A stretch of 64,000 nucleotides of DNA from Salinibacillus kushneri (GCF_900111405.1 NZ_FOHJ01000002.1:1-64000); one strand, 5' to 3'. Numbered from the stretch's first letter, positions 42,460-51,891 are shown. Program-made: numbers and translations. The notes: generated from the letters alone by a model not told the origin.

Positions 42460-44211
42460 ATGAAAAAAGCAGTAGGTTATATTAGGGTATCTGATATGGG
42501 ACCGAAGGCAAAGGTCAACTTGAAAGAATCACAAGAAACACAGTTGAGCCATATTAAGAACTATTGTGAACAAAAAGGCTACGAACTAGTCGAAGTTTAT
42601 GAAGATCTTGACTATTCTGGTGGTACTTCCAAGCGTCCTGCTTTTCAGCAAATGTTTAACGAAATAAAACATAAAGATAACGATTATGATGTAATAGTTG
42701 TTTACAGTCTTAGTCGTTTTGCTAGAAATTTAAAAGATCTACTTGTCCATATAGATATAATGGAAGAGCATAATGTAGAATTTGCAAGTGCCACAGAAGA
42801 ATTTCTTCGAACAGATAATTATATGGGAACTTTTATGATTAACATTTTAGGTGCAATTGCAGAGTTACAGAGAATGCAAATTGCCGAAACTGTTCGTGAT
42901 AATATGATTGGTATTGCAAGGTCTAAGGGTCGCTTTTTAGGTGGTATTGCTCCACTTGGATATAATATTAACCCAAAGACAAAGAAATACGAAATCAATA
43001 ATGAAGAGGCAGATGTAGTAGAAACTATTTTTAATATGTACTTAGAGGGAAAAGGCATAGATACTATTACTCAACACTTAATAAGGGAACGAGCACTCGG
43101 AAGAGAGAAATATAGCAAGTCTACAATTCGTTCTATTCTAGTAAATCCTATTTACACAGGAGACCTCCATTACAATAGAAGAAAAAATATTGGGGAAGAC
43201 AGAAAGAAATGGAATGGTGAAGACCAATGGATTGTTAATGAAGATAGTCACACACCAATAATTAGTAAGAAAATATTCAACGAAGTTCAAAAGTTAATGA
43301 AAGAAAAATCTAATAATAACCCTTTTAGAAATAAGCATAAAGGGAGTAAGCATCTTCTTAGTGGGATTCTAACTTGTGGAAATTGTGGTAATCACTACTT
43401 TGCTAATGCGAAGTTAAACGGTAGTGGAAATAAGTATGAATACTACATATGTAGTGGTAAACAAAGACATAGCAGGGCTTTCTGCCAAGCAAAGGGGATT
43501 CGTGTTGATAAGATAGACCCGCTCTTAATTGATAGCATGAATCATATTATTAATCAAGATATGCTACTGAAGTTATTCAATAAGCAGTTTGAGGAATATA
43601 CTAGCAGTAGTAAAAAGAAACTAAGTGAAAAATTAAATTTAGAAAGACAGAAAAACAAAATCCAAGAACAGATTAATCGACTTGTGAAGAAAGTAATTGA
43701 AAGTGATGATAAACGCTTAGAAGAAATTTATGAGGAAAACATGATTGAACTTAAAGAGAAAAGTGAAGAATTACAAATTGAAATAGAAAACTTTGACGAA
43801 GATGATATGTACAATATCGAATCTCTTGAAGCATTTAAGAAAATGTTAGTAAAGGGAGATAAGTTTGAACTTACGATGGACTTTGTGAAAATGTTAGATA
43901 AAGAATTACAAAGAGATATTGTCTCCCGCTTCATTGATAAGGTCATTGTGGAAGAATTAGAAAATGGAAATTCAAAACTGACGGTTAAGTATAAAATTGA
44001 AATGGAAGATTTGCAGATAGTCAAAAAAATCAATAAAGTAAAAGTGAAGGAGGACTTCGACGAAAGAAGGGAAATATTTAATAAAATACTTAATCATGTT
44101 GCCCATTGTGGGTATGACGATTATACCGGACCACCGGTATCTTTAGATAAAAACGAGTTAATTTTAAAAATAATAAAACACTCACAAATGTTGATACATC
44201 AATGTTTGTGA
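42460..44211 (+). CDS. Large serine recombinase (site-specific integrase)
   Basis: 583 aa from ATG 42460 after GAGGGAGG; the longer frame from 42379 overlaps the previous gene and lacks a site. Catalytic domain: AVGYIRVSD with nucleophile Ser (residue about 10), DYSGGTSKRPAF, YSLSRFARNLKDL, and LRTDNYMGTFMINILGAIAE then ETVRDNM on the long helix. Recombinase domain with GRFLGGIAPLGY. Zinc ribbon CGNCGNHYF...YYICSGKQRHSRAFC (about 300-345), then a long coiled coil (about 385-445). This is the architecture of phage and ICE integrases. It probably drives movement of the island. A hairpin terminator overlaps its end. Confidence 0.92.
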   Translation: MKKAVGYIRVSDMGPKAKVNLKESQETQLSHIKNYCEQKGYELVEVYEDLDYSGGTSKRPAFQQMFNEIKHKDNDYDVIVVYSLSRFARNLKDLLVHIDIMEEHNVEFASATEEFLRTDNYMGTFMINILGAIAELQRMQIAETVRDNMIGIARSKGRFLGGIAPLGYNINPKTKKYEINNEEADVVETIFNMYLEGKGIDTITQHLIRERALGREKYSKSTIRSILVNPIYTGDLHYNRRKNIGEDRKKWNGEDQWIVNEDSHTPIISKKIFNEVQKLMKEKSNNNPFRNKHKGSKHLLSGILTCGNCGNHYFANAKLNGSGNKYEYYICSGKQRHSRAFCQAKGIRVDKIDPLLIDSMNHIINQDMLLKLFNKQFEEYTSSSKKKLSEKLNLERQKNKIQEQINRLVKKVIESDDKRLEEIYEENMIELKEKSEELQIEIENFDEDDMYNIESLEAFKKMLVKGDKFELTMDFVKMLDKELQRDIVSRFIDKVIVEELENGNSKLTVKYKIEMEDLQIVKKINKVKVKEDFDERREIFNKILNHVAHCGYDDYTGPPVSLDKNELILKIIKHSQMLIHQCL

Positions 44212-44221
44212 GTGTTTTTTG
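44177..44221 (+). terminator. Terminator of the recombinase operon
   Basis: AACACTCACAAATGTTGAT-aca-TCAATGTTTGTGAGTGTT, a perfect stem of about 18 bp followed by T-rich sequence; it overlaps the last codons. Confidence 0.92.
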
Positions 44222-44485
44222 TTTTTAAATTTAAATAGAGAAACAGAGCCCTATACAATAAAAAACAAATCTAAATTTATGATTCAACCTTGATTCTATG
44301 TATCAAATCATTTATTAGTTCATTATTTATAGGAGATCTGTTGAACAAGAATTAGATAAAACCTTATTGAACTAGCATTCAAACAAATCAAAAATAATGA
44401 GAGTTGATAAGTCTAAACCCATTAAACAGATAAATAGAGGTAAATGTCCTTACTAAATACTTTAGTTTATTAATAGTCATAATAA

Positions 44486-44520
44486 AACCTAATACCTTTG
44501 GGAAACATTAGGTTGAGGTG
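44486..44520 (+). promoter_or_regulatory. Hairpin next to the DUF3231 ribosome binding site
   Basis: AACCTAAT (44486-44493) pairs with ATTAGGTT (44507-44514), which runs straight into GAGGTGAT. It could modulate translation start. The gap 44222-44485 shows nothing else. Confidence 0.45.
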
Positions 44521-44525
44521 ATTAT

Positions 44526-45530
44526 ATGGATAAAGAAGATTTAAAACTCACATCTGCTGAAATAGGAACATTGTGGGGCGAATATGTAAATGGTACAGCC
44601 GTAGACATTGTAAATAAATATATGTTATCCATTATAGAAGATGAGAAGATAAAACTGCTGTTTGAAGACGCGATAAAGACATTTGATAAACAAAAAAGTC
44701 AAATAAGGCAATTCATTGAAAACCAGGGATTCCCAGTACCGATTGGCTTTACTGAATCAGATCTTAACAAAGGGACTAAAAGATTATTTTCTGATATCTT
44801 CTGTTTGCATTATTTACATATTATGACACTACATGGTTTACTTGGGCATTCAACATCCCTTAGTTCTTCTGTCAGAAAGGACTTACGGCACTTTTATGAT
44901 TCATGTACTAATGACGGGATGACTATGTATCATCGAACTACTGAATTACTACTTGAAAAAGGGCATTTTCAAAGAGACCCATACTTTTACCCTGAAGAGA
45001 ATCCTGAATTTGTTTCAGGACAACAATTTATAAATGGTTTTTTTGGAGACAAGCGACCTTTGGCATCAATAGAAATTATTGCCCTATCCCTTAATATCAA
45101 AAAGAAAATATTGGAAAAATCACTTTCGATTGGATTTAGTCAAGTAACACAATCAAAAGAGGTTAGAAAATTTTTAGAGAGTACACAGAACACTTCTAAT
45201 CAGCAAATTCAATCACTTAGTAAAATACTAAAAGGTGATAATCTACCTGTTCCGATGTCATGGGAATCAGAGGTTACAACGTCAACAGATTCTCCTTTTT
45301 CCGATAAGTTAATGTTGTATCATATTGGATTCTTATTACAATCTTCCCAATCATACCATGGCGCTGGTCTTGCATCTGCCATGCGGATAGACATCGTAAC
45401 AACCTATGAAAAAATAATACTAAAAAACCTGATGGTTACAAAAGAGTGGTTTAATTTAATGACCAAAAATAACTGGTTAGAACAACCACCATTAGCTCCA
45501 AATAGAAAGGAACTTGCAAAAGATAAGTAA
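44526..45530 (+). CDS. DUF3231 family protein
   Basis: 334 aa; ATG after GAGGTGAT. Two internal repeats of about 165 residues: LTSAEIGTLWGEYVNGTAV...FDKQKSQIRQFIENQGFPVP and the second half ...QIQSLSKILKGDNLPVPMSW, each ending in a four-helix-bundle segment with conserved H residues (HYLHIMTLHGLLGH, LMLYHIGFLLQSSQSYHG). DUF3231 is common in spore-forming Bacillaceae, function unknown; the repeated helical bundle suggests a ferritin-like fold. Probably the first chromosomal gene after the island. Confidence 0.82.
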   Translation: MDKEDLKLTSAEIGTLWGEYVNGTAVDIVNKYMLSIIEDEKIKLLFEDAIKTFDKQKSQIRQFIENQGFPVPIGFTESDLNKGTKRLFSDIFCLHYLHIMTLHGLLGHSTSLSSSVRKDLRHFYDSCTNDGMTMYHRTTELLLEKGHFQRDPYFYPEENPEFVSGQQFINGFFGDKRPLASIEIIALSLNIKKKILEKSLSIGFSQVTQSKEVRKFLESTQNTSNQQIQSLSKILKGDNLPVPMSWESEVTTSTDSPFSDKLMLYHIGFLLQSSQSYHGAGLASAMRIDIVTTYEKIILKNLMVTKEWFNLMTKNNWLEQPPLAPNRKELAKDK

Positions 45531-45659
45531 TACCTAACATCTAAATGGAGAATATTTTGTATAATGCTCATTTTTTACAGAGAAAACAATTATATATAAC
45601 TAAAAAAGTTTTCAGAATATCAATGACTGGTTAAGAAATTGCAAAAAGCATCATTAAGG

Positions 45660-45891
45660 AATTCGTGACACCTTTCTCCAAGATGGTATTCATACACCTT
45701 CACGATCTCATGGTAATATGCTACGTTCAACAGTTGCTCCGTTTTCTGATAAATTCATGATGTATTGCATAAGTCTATGCTGTAGTTTCGCAATAGGAGG
45801 AAACTCACTAGAGACCGCTTCTAAATTGCGGCATGATTTAGCAGCTAAAACTACTGTGTTTATGAAAGATATCTTCAAATATACCCATTAA
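45660..45891 (+). pseudogene. Decayed DUF3231 gene fragment
   Basis: Reading from 45697 gives PSRSHGNMLRSTVAPFSDKF, then YCISLCCSFAIGGNSLE and SKLRHDLAAKTTVFMKDIFK, ending in a stop at 45889. This matches the second repeat of the neighbouring DUF3231 protein. The 5' part is missing and the next frame continues past the stop with RNGWKKE. Confidence 0.75.
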
Positions 45892-46055
45892 GGGGCTAAA
45901 ATCCTGATTAGGAATGGCTGGAAGAAAGAAATAAACAAATAAATGTAACTCAATAAAAAGTATAGATTTCCTCTAATGATTCAGGTTTGTTACCTTCTAT
46001 ACTCCAATTCGATCCGACTACTGGTACCAAAATAATACCAATAACAAACTTTCTA

Positions 46056-47012
46056 TTAAACCCTTTGTATTGTAGTGGATCCCAAATTCCTGATATCCAC
46101 ATTCCCACCTGACAGCACGCAGACCACCTTTTTATCCTTGATACCCAATTTTCCATTCATTGCAGCCGCTACAGTCACTGCGCTGGAGGGTTCAATGAGC
46201 TGTTTCATTCGTTCTAGCACAAAAGATTGTGCCACTTTGATCTCTTCATCCGAAACTAATACAAGGTCATCCAAGTATTTTTGTACAATAGGAAATGTCA
46301 TATCCCCAGGCTGACTGGTTCTTAGTCCATCAGCAATCGTAGTTGTCGCTCGTATTGCTGTTATCTTTTTATTTTTTAAAGACAGAAACGTATCGTTGGC
46401 GGTCGCTGGTTCAACCCCGATAATTTTCACTTTTGGCTTGGTTTGTTTAATTGCTGTTAAAATACCTGATATTAATCCACCGCCGCCGATTGGAACAACA
46501 ATTATGTCAACGTCCTCCAATTGCTCCAATATTTCTAAACCAATTGTACCTTGTCCTGCCATAATAAATGGGTCATCGTACGGTGGGATAAAGGTACCAT
46601 TATGTTCGATTGCTAATTCCCTGGCTTTTGGCAGACGCTCTGCTGACGTGGTTCCACACTTTTCAATATTTCCTCTGTATGATTTAATAGCATTTTTCTT
46701 ACTTTCGTTTGCATCAACTGGTATGACAATGGTAGCTTGTATCCCCAACTGATTCGCAATATAGGCTACTGCCTGTCCGTGATTTCCACTGGAGGCTGCA
46801 GTAACAAATGTCACCCCGTCTCTGACAGTCTTCTTCACTTTATTGGCTGCTCCACGAATTTTAAAGGAACCTGTTTTCTGTAAATGTTCTGCTTTAAAAT
46901 ACATCTCATTTCCACATATTTCACTTAGCTTAGAAGAATGTAATACAGGAGTCTCGTTCATAAAATTAGCAATGTTTTCACGAGCCTGTAGAATATCATG
47001 ATAGTTAATCAT
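46056..47012 (-). CDS. Threonine/serine dehydratase (PLP-dependent)
   Basis: 318 aa; ATG after AAAAGGAGGGTAA. Fold-type II PLP enzyme: the Schiff-base Lys in GSFKIRGAANK (about residue 51), the Asn/Gly binding loop AASSGNHGQAVAYIA (about 76) and the phosphate-binding glycine loop VPIGGGGLISG (about 176). A C-terminal SGGNVD closes the active site. It deaminates threonine (to 2-oxobutyrate) or serine (to pyruvate). It lacks the ACT regulatory domain, so it is the catabolic or racemase-like short form. It lies upstream of and in line with the GntR regulator, divergent from a PLP lyase and an antiporter. Confidence 0.88.
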   Translation of the reverse strand: MINYHDILQARENIANFMNETPVLHSSKLSEICGNEMYFKAEHLQKTGSFKIRGAANKVKKTVRDGVTFVTAASSGNHGQAVAYIANQLGIQATIVIPVDANESKKNAIKSYRGNIEKCGTTSAERLPKARELAIEHNGTFIPPYDDPFIMAGQGTIGLEILEQLEDVDIIVVPIGGGGLISGILTAIKQTKPKVKIIGVEPATANDTFLSLKNKKITAIRATTTIADGLRTSQPGDMTFPIVQKYLDDLVLVSDEEIKVAQSFVLERMKQLIEPSSAVTVAAAMNGKLGIKDKKVVCVLSGGNVDIRNLGSTTIQRV

Positions 47013-47156
47013 CTGCAGGTTACCCTCCTTTTAGGGTTTAAATATATGTTGGAGTCCAGAAAAAATTCTTTAAACCTGTAAGATTGCCAGGCGTCTCATC
47101 CAACTTTATATCTAATGATGAGGAAGTAAGAATCGTCTCCCTGCTTCGCTTCCCCC

Positions 47157-47816
47157 TTATATCTTCTCAATAGTAGTCTTTACAAAGTCCATAATCTTTT
47201 GAAAGGCTATTGATGCGTTTTTTGGATTTTGGTCTTTGATAGCTTGTAGCATTTCTTCGTGGTATGGATAGCTCTTATCAAAGATGTCCTCAATCCCAAA
47301 TGGTTCGTTCCAGAATTCATGAAATGTATCCCAAACAGAGTCAATAATACTTTTTAATAAATCATTACGAGCAGCTTCGTAAATGGATTGGTGAAATAAG
47401 GAATCAGAGATGTTAGCTTTTTCTCTTTCATTATTTTCGATGCACTGTACATAAGTCTTTAAATGATATTCCATTTTCTCTATATCAGCGTTAGTTGCTT
47501 TTTGGGCAGCAAGGTCTACTGCTTTTCCTTCCAGTGCTGTTCGTACTTCCAATGCTTCTAATAAAAATTGTCTCTCATTTTCAATATCGAAGGATGTCTG
47601 GATTTGAAAGGGCTTTGAATTCAAAATTTCTATAGTTCCTTGTGCTTCTAATAACTGTAGCCCTTCACGAAGGGACGATCGTCCAATACCTAATATGTTA
47701 ATTAAGGTAGAGATAGAAGGTAAACGATCCCCTTCTTTGAGATTTTCTTTTTTTATATAGGCTTTAATTTCGTCTGCAACTAATTCAGATAGTCTCTTCT
47801 TTTTTACAGTCTTCAT
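47157..47816 (-). CDS. GntR (FadR subfamily) transcriptional regulator
   Basis: 219 aa; ATG after AGAGGTGA. N-terminal winged helix: KRLSELVADEIKAYIKKENL, DRLPSISTLINILGIGRSSL then REGLQLLEAQGTIE. C-terminal FCD all-helical ligand domain (FLLEALEVRTALEGKAVDLA, DSLFHQSIYEAARNDLL, HEEMLQAIKDQNPKNA). Probably controls the adjacent dehydratase and the divergent PLP lyase/antiporter operon in response to an amino-acid-derived acid. Confidence 0.88.
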   Translation of the reverse strand: MKTVKKKRLSELVADEIKAYIKKENLKEGDRLPSISTLINILGIGRSSLREGLQLLEAQGTIEILNSKPFQIQTSFDIENERQFLLEALEVRTALEGKAVDLAAQKATNADIEKMEYHLKTYVQCIENNEREKANISDSLFHQSIYEAARNDLLKSIIDSVWDTFHEFWNEPFGIEDIFDKSYPYHEEMLQAIKDQNPKNASIAFQKIMDFVKTTIEKI

Positions 47817-48009
47817 GAATATCCGTCACCTCTGAATGGTATTGGTTTAAGTTTATAATAACATTTGGTGTTAATCCATTTTAATGATTACAACCAATAA
47901 ATTCTGAATATTTTAACCTTTCATACAGGTTGGAGGTGTGATAGTATTTTTTTAAAGGTATGAAAGACTGGAATACCTAATCATCTCAGGAAAGAAGGTT
48001 GACTAACTT

Positions 48010-49163
48010 ATGTTTAACACCGATGAAAAAATATGTACCCATTTTGGTGAAAATCCTTCCAAAAATAATGGGTCTGTCTCCCCACCAATCTACCAAACTA
48101 GTCTTTTTGCTTTTGAAAGCTTTAAAGAATTTACGGAGGCTCAAAAGTTGGAGAGGGAACATTACGTTTATTCTAGAGGGGTCAATCCAACAGTTGAAGT
48201 TCTGGAAAAAAAGTTAGCTGCACTTGAAAGGGGGGATAAGTGTAAATGCTTCGGATCAGGAATGGGAGCCATTAGTGCTGTGTTTTTTTCACTGCTCGAA
48301 AGTGGAGATCACGTTTTATTTATCAATAACATCTATGGACCTACTACGCAATTGATGGATCAGTTTAAGAAATTTAATATCACCTACAGTTGTGTTGATC
48401 ATGAATTAACTAACTTGGATACTATGATTCAAGAAAATACGAAGATGATTTATGTGGAAAGTCCAGGTACTATGCTAATGAATGTTGTCGATCTTCAAGC
48501 TGTGGCGAGAAAGGCTAAAGATAATGGGATTATTACGGCTATTGATAATACATGGTCGACACCAATTTTTCAAAAACCATTAACATTAGGATTTGATTTA
48601 TCAATTCATTCATTGACGAAATATATTGGTGGTCATAGTGATGTCGTTGGAGGAGCGGTAATAGGTAGTTATGAATTAGTTGATCAAATCTTTACTTATG
48701 GTTATCAACTCAATGGTTCTGTTTTGGGACCGAACGACGCTTATTTGGTTATTAGAGGTTTGCGTACTTTACCAATACGGTTAAAACAGCATCAGGAAAA
48801 TACAATAAAAATCGTTGATTATTTAAAGACAAAAGAAGATGTGGCAAATATTCACCACCCTAGTATGGAACTGAACAAGTCATTTTTAAATAAACAAATG
48901 AAGGGGTTTACAGGGCTGCTGAGTTTTGAACTTAAACAGGCAGATTTTGCCCATGTGTGTAATTTTATTGATGGTTTAACGTTATTTAAAATTGGTGTTA
49001 GTTGGGGGGCTATGAAAGCCTCGTGAATTCGCCAGTCAAAGAGGACAATGAGGAAATGTTGAAAGAACAAGGCATATCACCAGGCTTAATTAGACTGTCA
49101 GTAGGACTAGAAGGTTCTGAGCTTCAAATTAGTGATTTAGAACGCGCGTTTCAACAACTATAA
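48010..49163 (+). pseudogene. Frameshifted Cys/Met-metabolism PLP lyase (cystathionine/methionine gamma-lyase-like)
   Basis: The main frame 48010-49026 encodes 338 aa: the PLP site with Lys in IHSLTKYIGGHSDVVGG, SRGVNPTVEVLEKKLAALE, and the usual IGVSWG near the end. The frame then stops (MKAS), while the next frame resumes GYES-like and continues NSPVKEDNEEMLKEQGISPG then IRLSVGLEGSEL...FQQL to 49163. Restoring one G in the G6 run at 49004-49009 gives the family motif SWGG-Y-ESL. So one base is lost in a homopolymer: a true mutation or an assembly error. The enzyme would cleave C-S bonds of Cys/Met-type substrates. Confidence 0.82.
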
Positions 49164-49186
49164 AAAGTGTAAAGGAGAGTTGGATA

Positions 49187-50654
49187 ATGAGCGAGACTAC
49201 GATTAAACGTCCTTCATTAGGGATCGCATTCATTCCAATTGTTATTTCTTTAGTCATTTTTATTGGTGGAATTGGAATGTTAAAGTATCCAGCAGAATTA
49301 ATGTTACTATTTGCAGGAATTGTATTTGCCATTTTTGCTGTGTTGAACGGCCATCAATGGGACAAAATTATTGTTGTCATGGGGGATAAAATAAAAAGGG
49401 CACTTCCAGCCATTTTATTTTGTATTGGAATTTTAATAGGAACCTGGATGATTTCAGGTACGATTCCTTTGTTTGTATATTATGGTCTTAATATTATCAA
49501 CCCTAGTTATTTATACTTATTAGCCTTCTTAGTTACAGCGATTGTTTCTACCTGTGTTGGGACGTCCTGGGGGTCCGCTGGGACAATTGGTGTAGCCATT
49601 ATGAGTATTGCTGAAACCATGGATTTATCCTTAGCTATTACAGCAGGTGCTGTGGTGGTCGGGAGCTTATTTTGGTGATAAATTATCTCCACTATCCGAT
49701 ACAACAAACATGAGTTCACTTGTTGCAGGTTCTAATCTATATGAGCATATTAAGCATATGTTATATACGGCAATCCCATCGTCCATAGTTGCTATCATCG
49801 TTTTTACGATTGTTGGCTTAGGAATTGAAACTTATTCAACACAGCTGGCAAATATCCAGGAAATGATTTCTGGTCTTGATCAGCTGTTTAACTTAAATGC
49901 ACTCTTGTTGATACCAGCCATTGTAGTAATTGCCGGTTCTCTAATGAAAAAACCACCACTAATTGTATTATTCACCTCAGCGATAACAGCTTTAATCCTC
50001 GCGTCGATCACACAAGACGCATCTATATCCAATCAATTTACTTCAGCTGTTTCAGGCTTTAATGTTGATATTCTAGGTGGAGATGCCTATGTAATTAGTG
50101 AAGATATGCAATCATTACTAAATAGAGGCGGTCTCTACTCAATGTATAATGCAACTTTCTTTGTTTTTGTTGCCTTTTTCTTCGCATCAGCATTAGAAGT
50201 ATCTCAAGCCTTATCCATTATCCTCGAAGGTATTATCAAACACTTGAAAACAATTGGTAGTACAACATTCTCCGCTCTTGTAACCGGGTTCGCAGTTATT
50301 AATTGTACATCAAATGCTCTTGTATCGTTTTTCTTAATTCAAGATATTTATGGAAAGGTGTATAAAGAAAAGAAGCTTCACCCAGTCAATCTTTCGAGAA
50401 ATATGGAGGATTCCATAACAATCACAGAGGTATTGATGCCATGGACTGTTTCTGGTGTATTTATGGCAACTACCTTAGGTGTGACTAATTTTGAATTCTT
50501 ACCTTGGGCGATTTTTAACCTTGGGGGCTTTATATTCTCTGCATTATATGGATTACTTGCACCATACACAGCTGGATTTGGCACTCGGAAAATAGGAGAC
50601 GATGATCATCTAGACCAAACTAATTTGACAAATTCCAAGAATCTTCAACAATAG
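49187..50654 (+). pseudogene. Frameshifted NhaC-family Na+/H+ antiporter
   Basis: Frame 1 (49187-49678) gives the N-terminal helices to AVVVG; frame 2 (to 50654) resumes SGAYFGDKLSPLSDTTN, the NhaC signature, and carries the remaining helices. Removing one G near 49657 (GTGGTGG to GTGGTG) restores AVVSGAYFGDKLSPLSD. About 475 aa in total, multiple membrane helices. It starts 24 bases after the PLP lyase and belongs to the same operon. In amino-acid catabolic loci NhaC-type proteins act as substrate exchangers. Terminator at 50658. Confidence 0.85.
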
Positions 50655-50657
50655 CGA

Positions 50658-50692
50658 GGGAAGGAGAAGAAGGGTTCTTCTCCTTCCTTTAT
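50658..50692 (+). terminator. Terminator after the antiporter gene
   Basis: GGAAGGAGAAGAA-gggt-TTCTTCTCCTTCC, a 13-bp perfect stem then TTTATT. Confidence 0.92.
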
Positions 50693-50854
50693 TCCACAAG
50701 GATTTCTTTGCTCTCTTAAAAGTTCTATTCTTACGTATAAAAGAATTAGCGGCCAAATGGGAAGGAGATCACATCCAGAATGGTCCTTAGTCGTGTATCA
50801 GCTTTTAGTTGATGATAGGTAAGAACATTTTGCTTTTTCAAGTGAAAAAAGTTA

Positions 50855-50883
50855 TTGACAATAGAGAATAATGGGAGTATTTT
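50855..50883 (+). promoter_or_regulatory. Sigma-A promoter of the riboswitch transcript
   Basis: TTGACA (50855-50860), 17-base spacer, TATTTT (50878-50883). Confidence 0.75.
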
Positions 50884-50910
50884 TTAGTTAAATCAACAAA
50901 AAAATATTGC

Positions 50911-51115
50911 CGAACACCTTTTATTCGCTGAAACTAAGTTGAGCGGGGGAACCGTTTTCGATAGATACTTGTCTATCTTGGGGTGAATCTTACTTAGTAA
51001 GAGGGGATACTCTCAGTCCCTAATCCGACAGCTAACCTCGTAAGCGTTACATAATACTCGAGAGAAAGGTCTATGGGTTATCCTAAGACCATTCTTGTTT
51101 GTGATGGTCCTTTTT
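50911..51115 (+). promoter_or_regulatory. ydaO-type cyclic di-AMP riboswitch with terminator
   Basis: The conserved ydaO/yuaA core is present in order: TTCGCTGAAAC, GAGCGGGGGAACC, TCTTGGGGTGAATC, AGTCCCTAATCCGAC, AGCTAACCTCGTAAGCG and GAGAGAAAGG. A hairpin GACCAT...ATGGTC with a T-run follows (51088-51115), the switchable terminator: ligand binding favours termination. The usual targets are potassium uptake or cell-wall genes. Here the next gene is a TetR regulator 150 bases on, so either it controls the efflux operon or it has lost its original gene. Confidence 0.88.
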
Positions 51116-51143
51116 AATGGGTATAAAAAATTTTTTGAGATTC

Positions 51144-51162
51144 GTTGACCGATGTGGTCAAC
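51144..51162. promoter_or_regulatory. TetR-type operator 1
   Basis: GTTGACCGATGTGGTCAAC is a perfect palindrome with a 5-base centre, 106 bases before the chosen start codon of the TetR gene. Its left half also resembles a -35 box. Confidence 0.7.
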
Positions 51163-51221
51163 ACTTAAGCAGAATGACCAAGTCGGGCCGAGAACTTGTC
51201 ACTGCTTTCTCCTTAATTTTT

Positions 51222-51238
51222 GTTGACCAATATGTCAT
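51222..51238. promoter_or_regulatory. TetR-type operator 2 (degenerate)
   Basis: GTTGACCAATATGTCAT shares the TTGACC-NATRT-GTCA plan of operator 1 with one base fewer. It lies 30 bases before the predicted start. Confidence 0.5.
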
Positions 51239-51267
51239 TTAGGTTATGCAGAAAGGGGATCATTATC

Positions 51268-51879
51268 ATTAATTCTATATTTAACAGCCTAAAATCAGAG
51301 AAACAAGAGCGTATTATTAACGCCGCAATAAAAGAATTTGTTCAAAGTGGTTTTGAAAAAGCATCAACAAATGAAATGGTAAAAGAGGCCGAAATCTCTA
51401 AAGGTTCGTTATTTAACTATTTTAATAGCAAGAAAGATCTTTATTTATATTTAATCGAATACGGTGTTCAAATAATCGAGGAAATTTATGAACAAATCGA
51501 TTTGAATGAAAGGGATATTTTTAAAAGAATCGAGAAATTAGGCTTAAAAAAATTGCAAATCCACAGAAGATTCCCTCATGTATTTGATTTTCTTAGCTCC
51601 TTACGCCTTGAGGAATCTGATGAAGTGAAGGACGACATTAAGCAAAGAGTTGATTCCATCTTTGAAGAGGGGGTTACAAAAATATATGAGAATATCGACT
51701 ACTCCAAATTTCGTGAGGACATCGATATTCAAAAAGCGATCGAGATTCTTAATTGGACGATGTTCGGATTTGGGGAGAAAGCAGTCAATCAACTAACCAC
51801 CTTTGAAGGAGTTGGAGAGGAGTATCTTAATGAATGGGAGAGTTATTCAAAAATACTGAAGTATAGTTTTTACAAATAG
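51268..51879 (+). CDS. TetR family repressor, probable non-canonical ATT start
   Basis: About 204 aa. The TetR homology begins NSIFNSLKSEKQERIINAAI, directly after ATT 51268. AAAGGGG (51252-51258) is 9 bases before that ATT, while the ATG at 51232 has no binding site and lies inside operator 2. So an ATT start is the best reading, with ATG 51232 as alternative. Helix-turn-helix: STNEMVKEAEISKGSLFNYF. It sits at the head of an ABC exporter operon and next to two palindromic operators, so it likely represses its own operon and responds to the exported drug. Confidence 0.75.
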   Translation: MNSIFNSLKSEKQERIINAAIKEFVQSGFEKASTNEMVKEAEISKGSLFNYFNSKKDLYLYLIEYGVQIIEEIYEQIDLNERDIFKRIEKLGLKKLQIHRRFPHVFDFLSSLRLEESDEVKDDIKQRVDSIFEEGVTKIYENIDYSKFREDIDIQKAIEILNWTMFGFGEKAVNQLTTFEGVGEEYLNEWESYSKILKYSFYK

Positions 51880-51891
51880 GGAGGATTAAAC

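Noticed and set aside
45950-46156. 68-aa minus-strand frame overlapping the dehydratase end
   Set aside because: Its tail (VPVVGSNWSIEGNKPESLEE) looks protein-like, but there is no start site and it overlaps the dehydratase; possibly a gene relic but not supportable.
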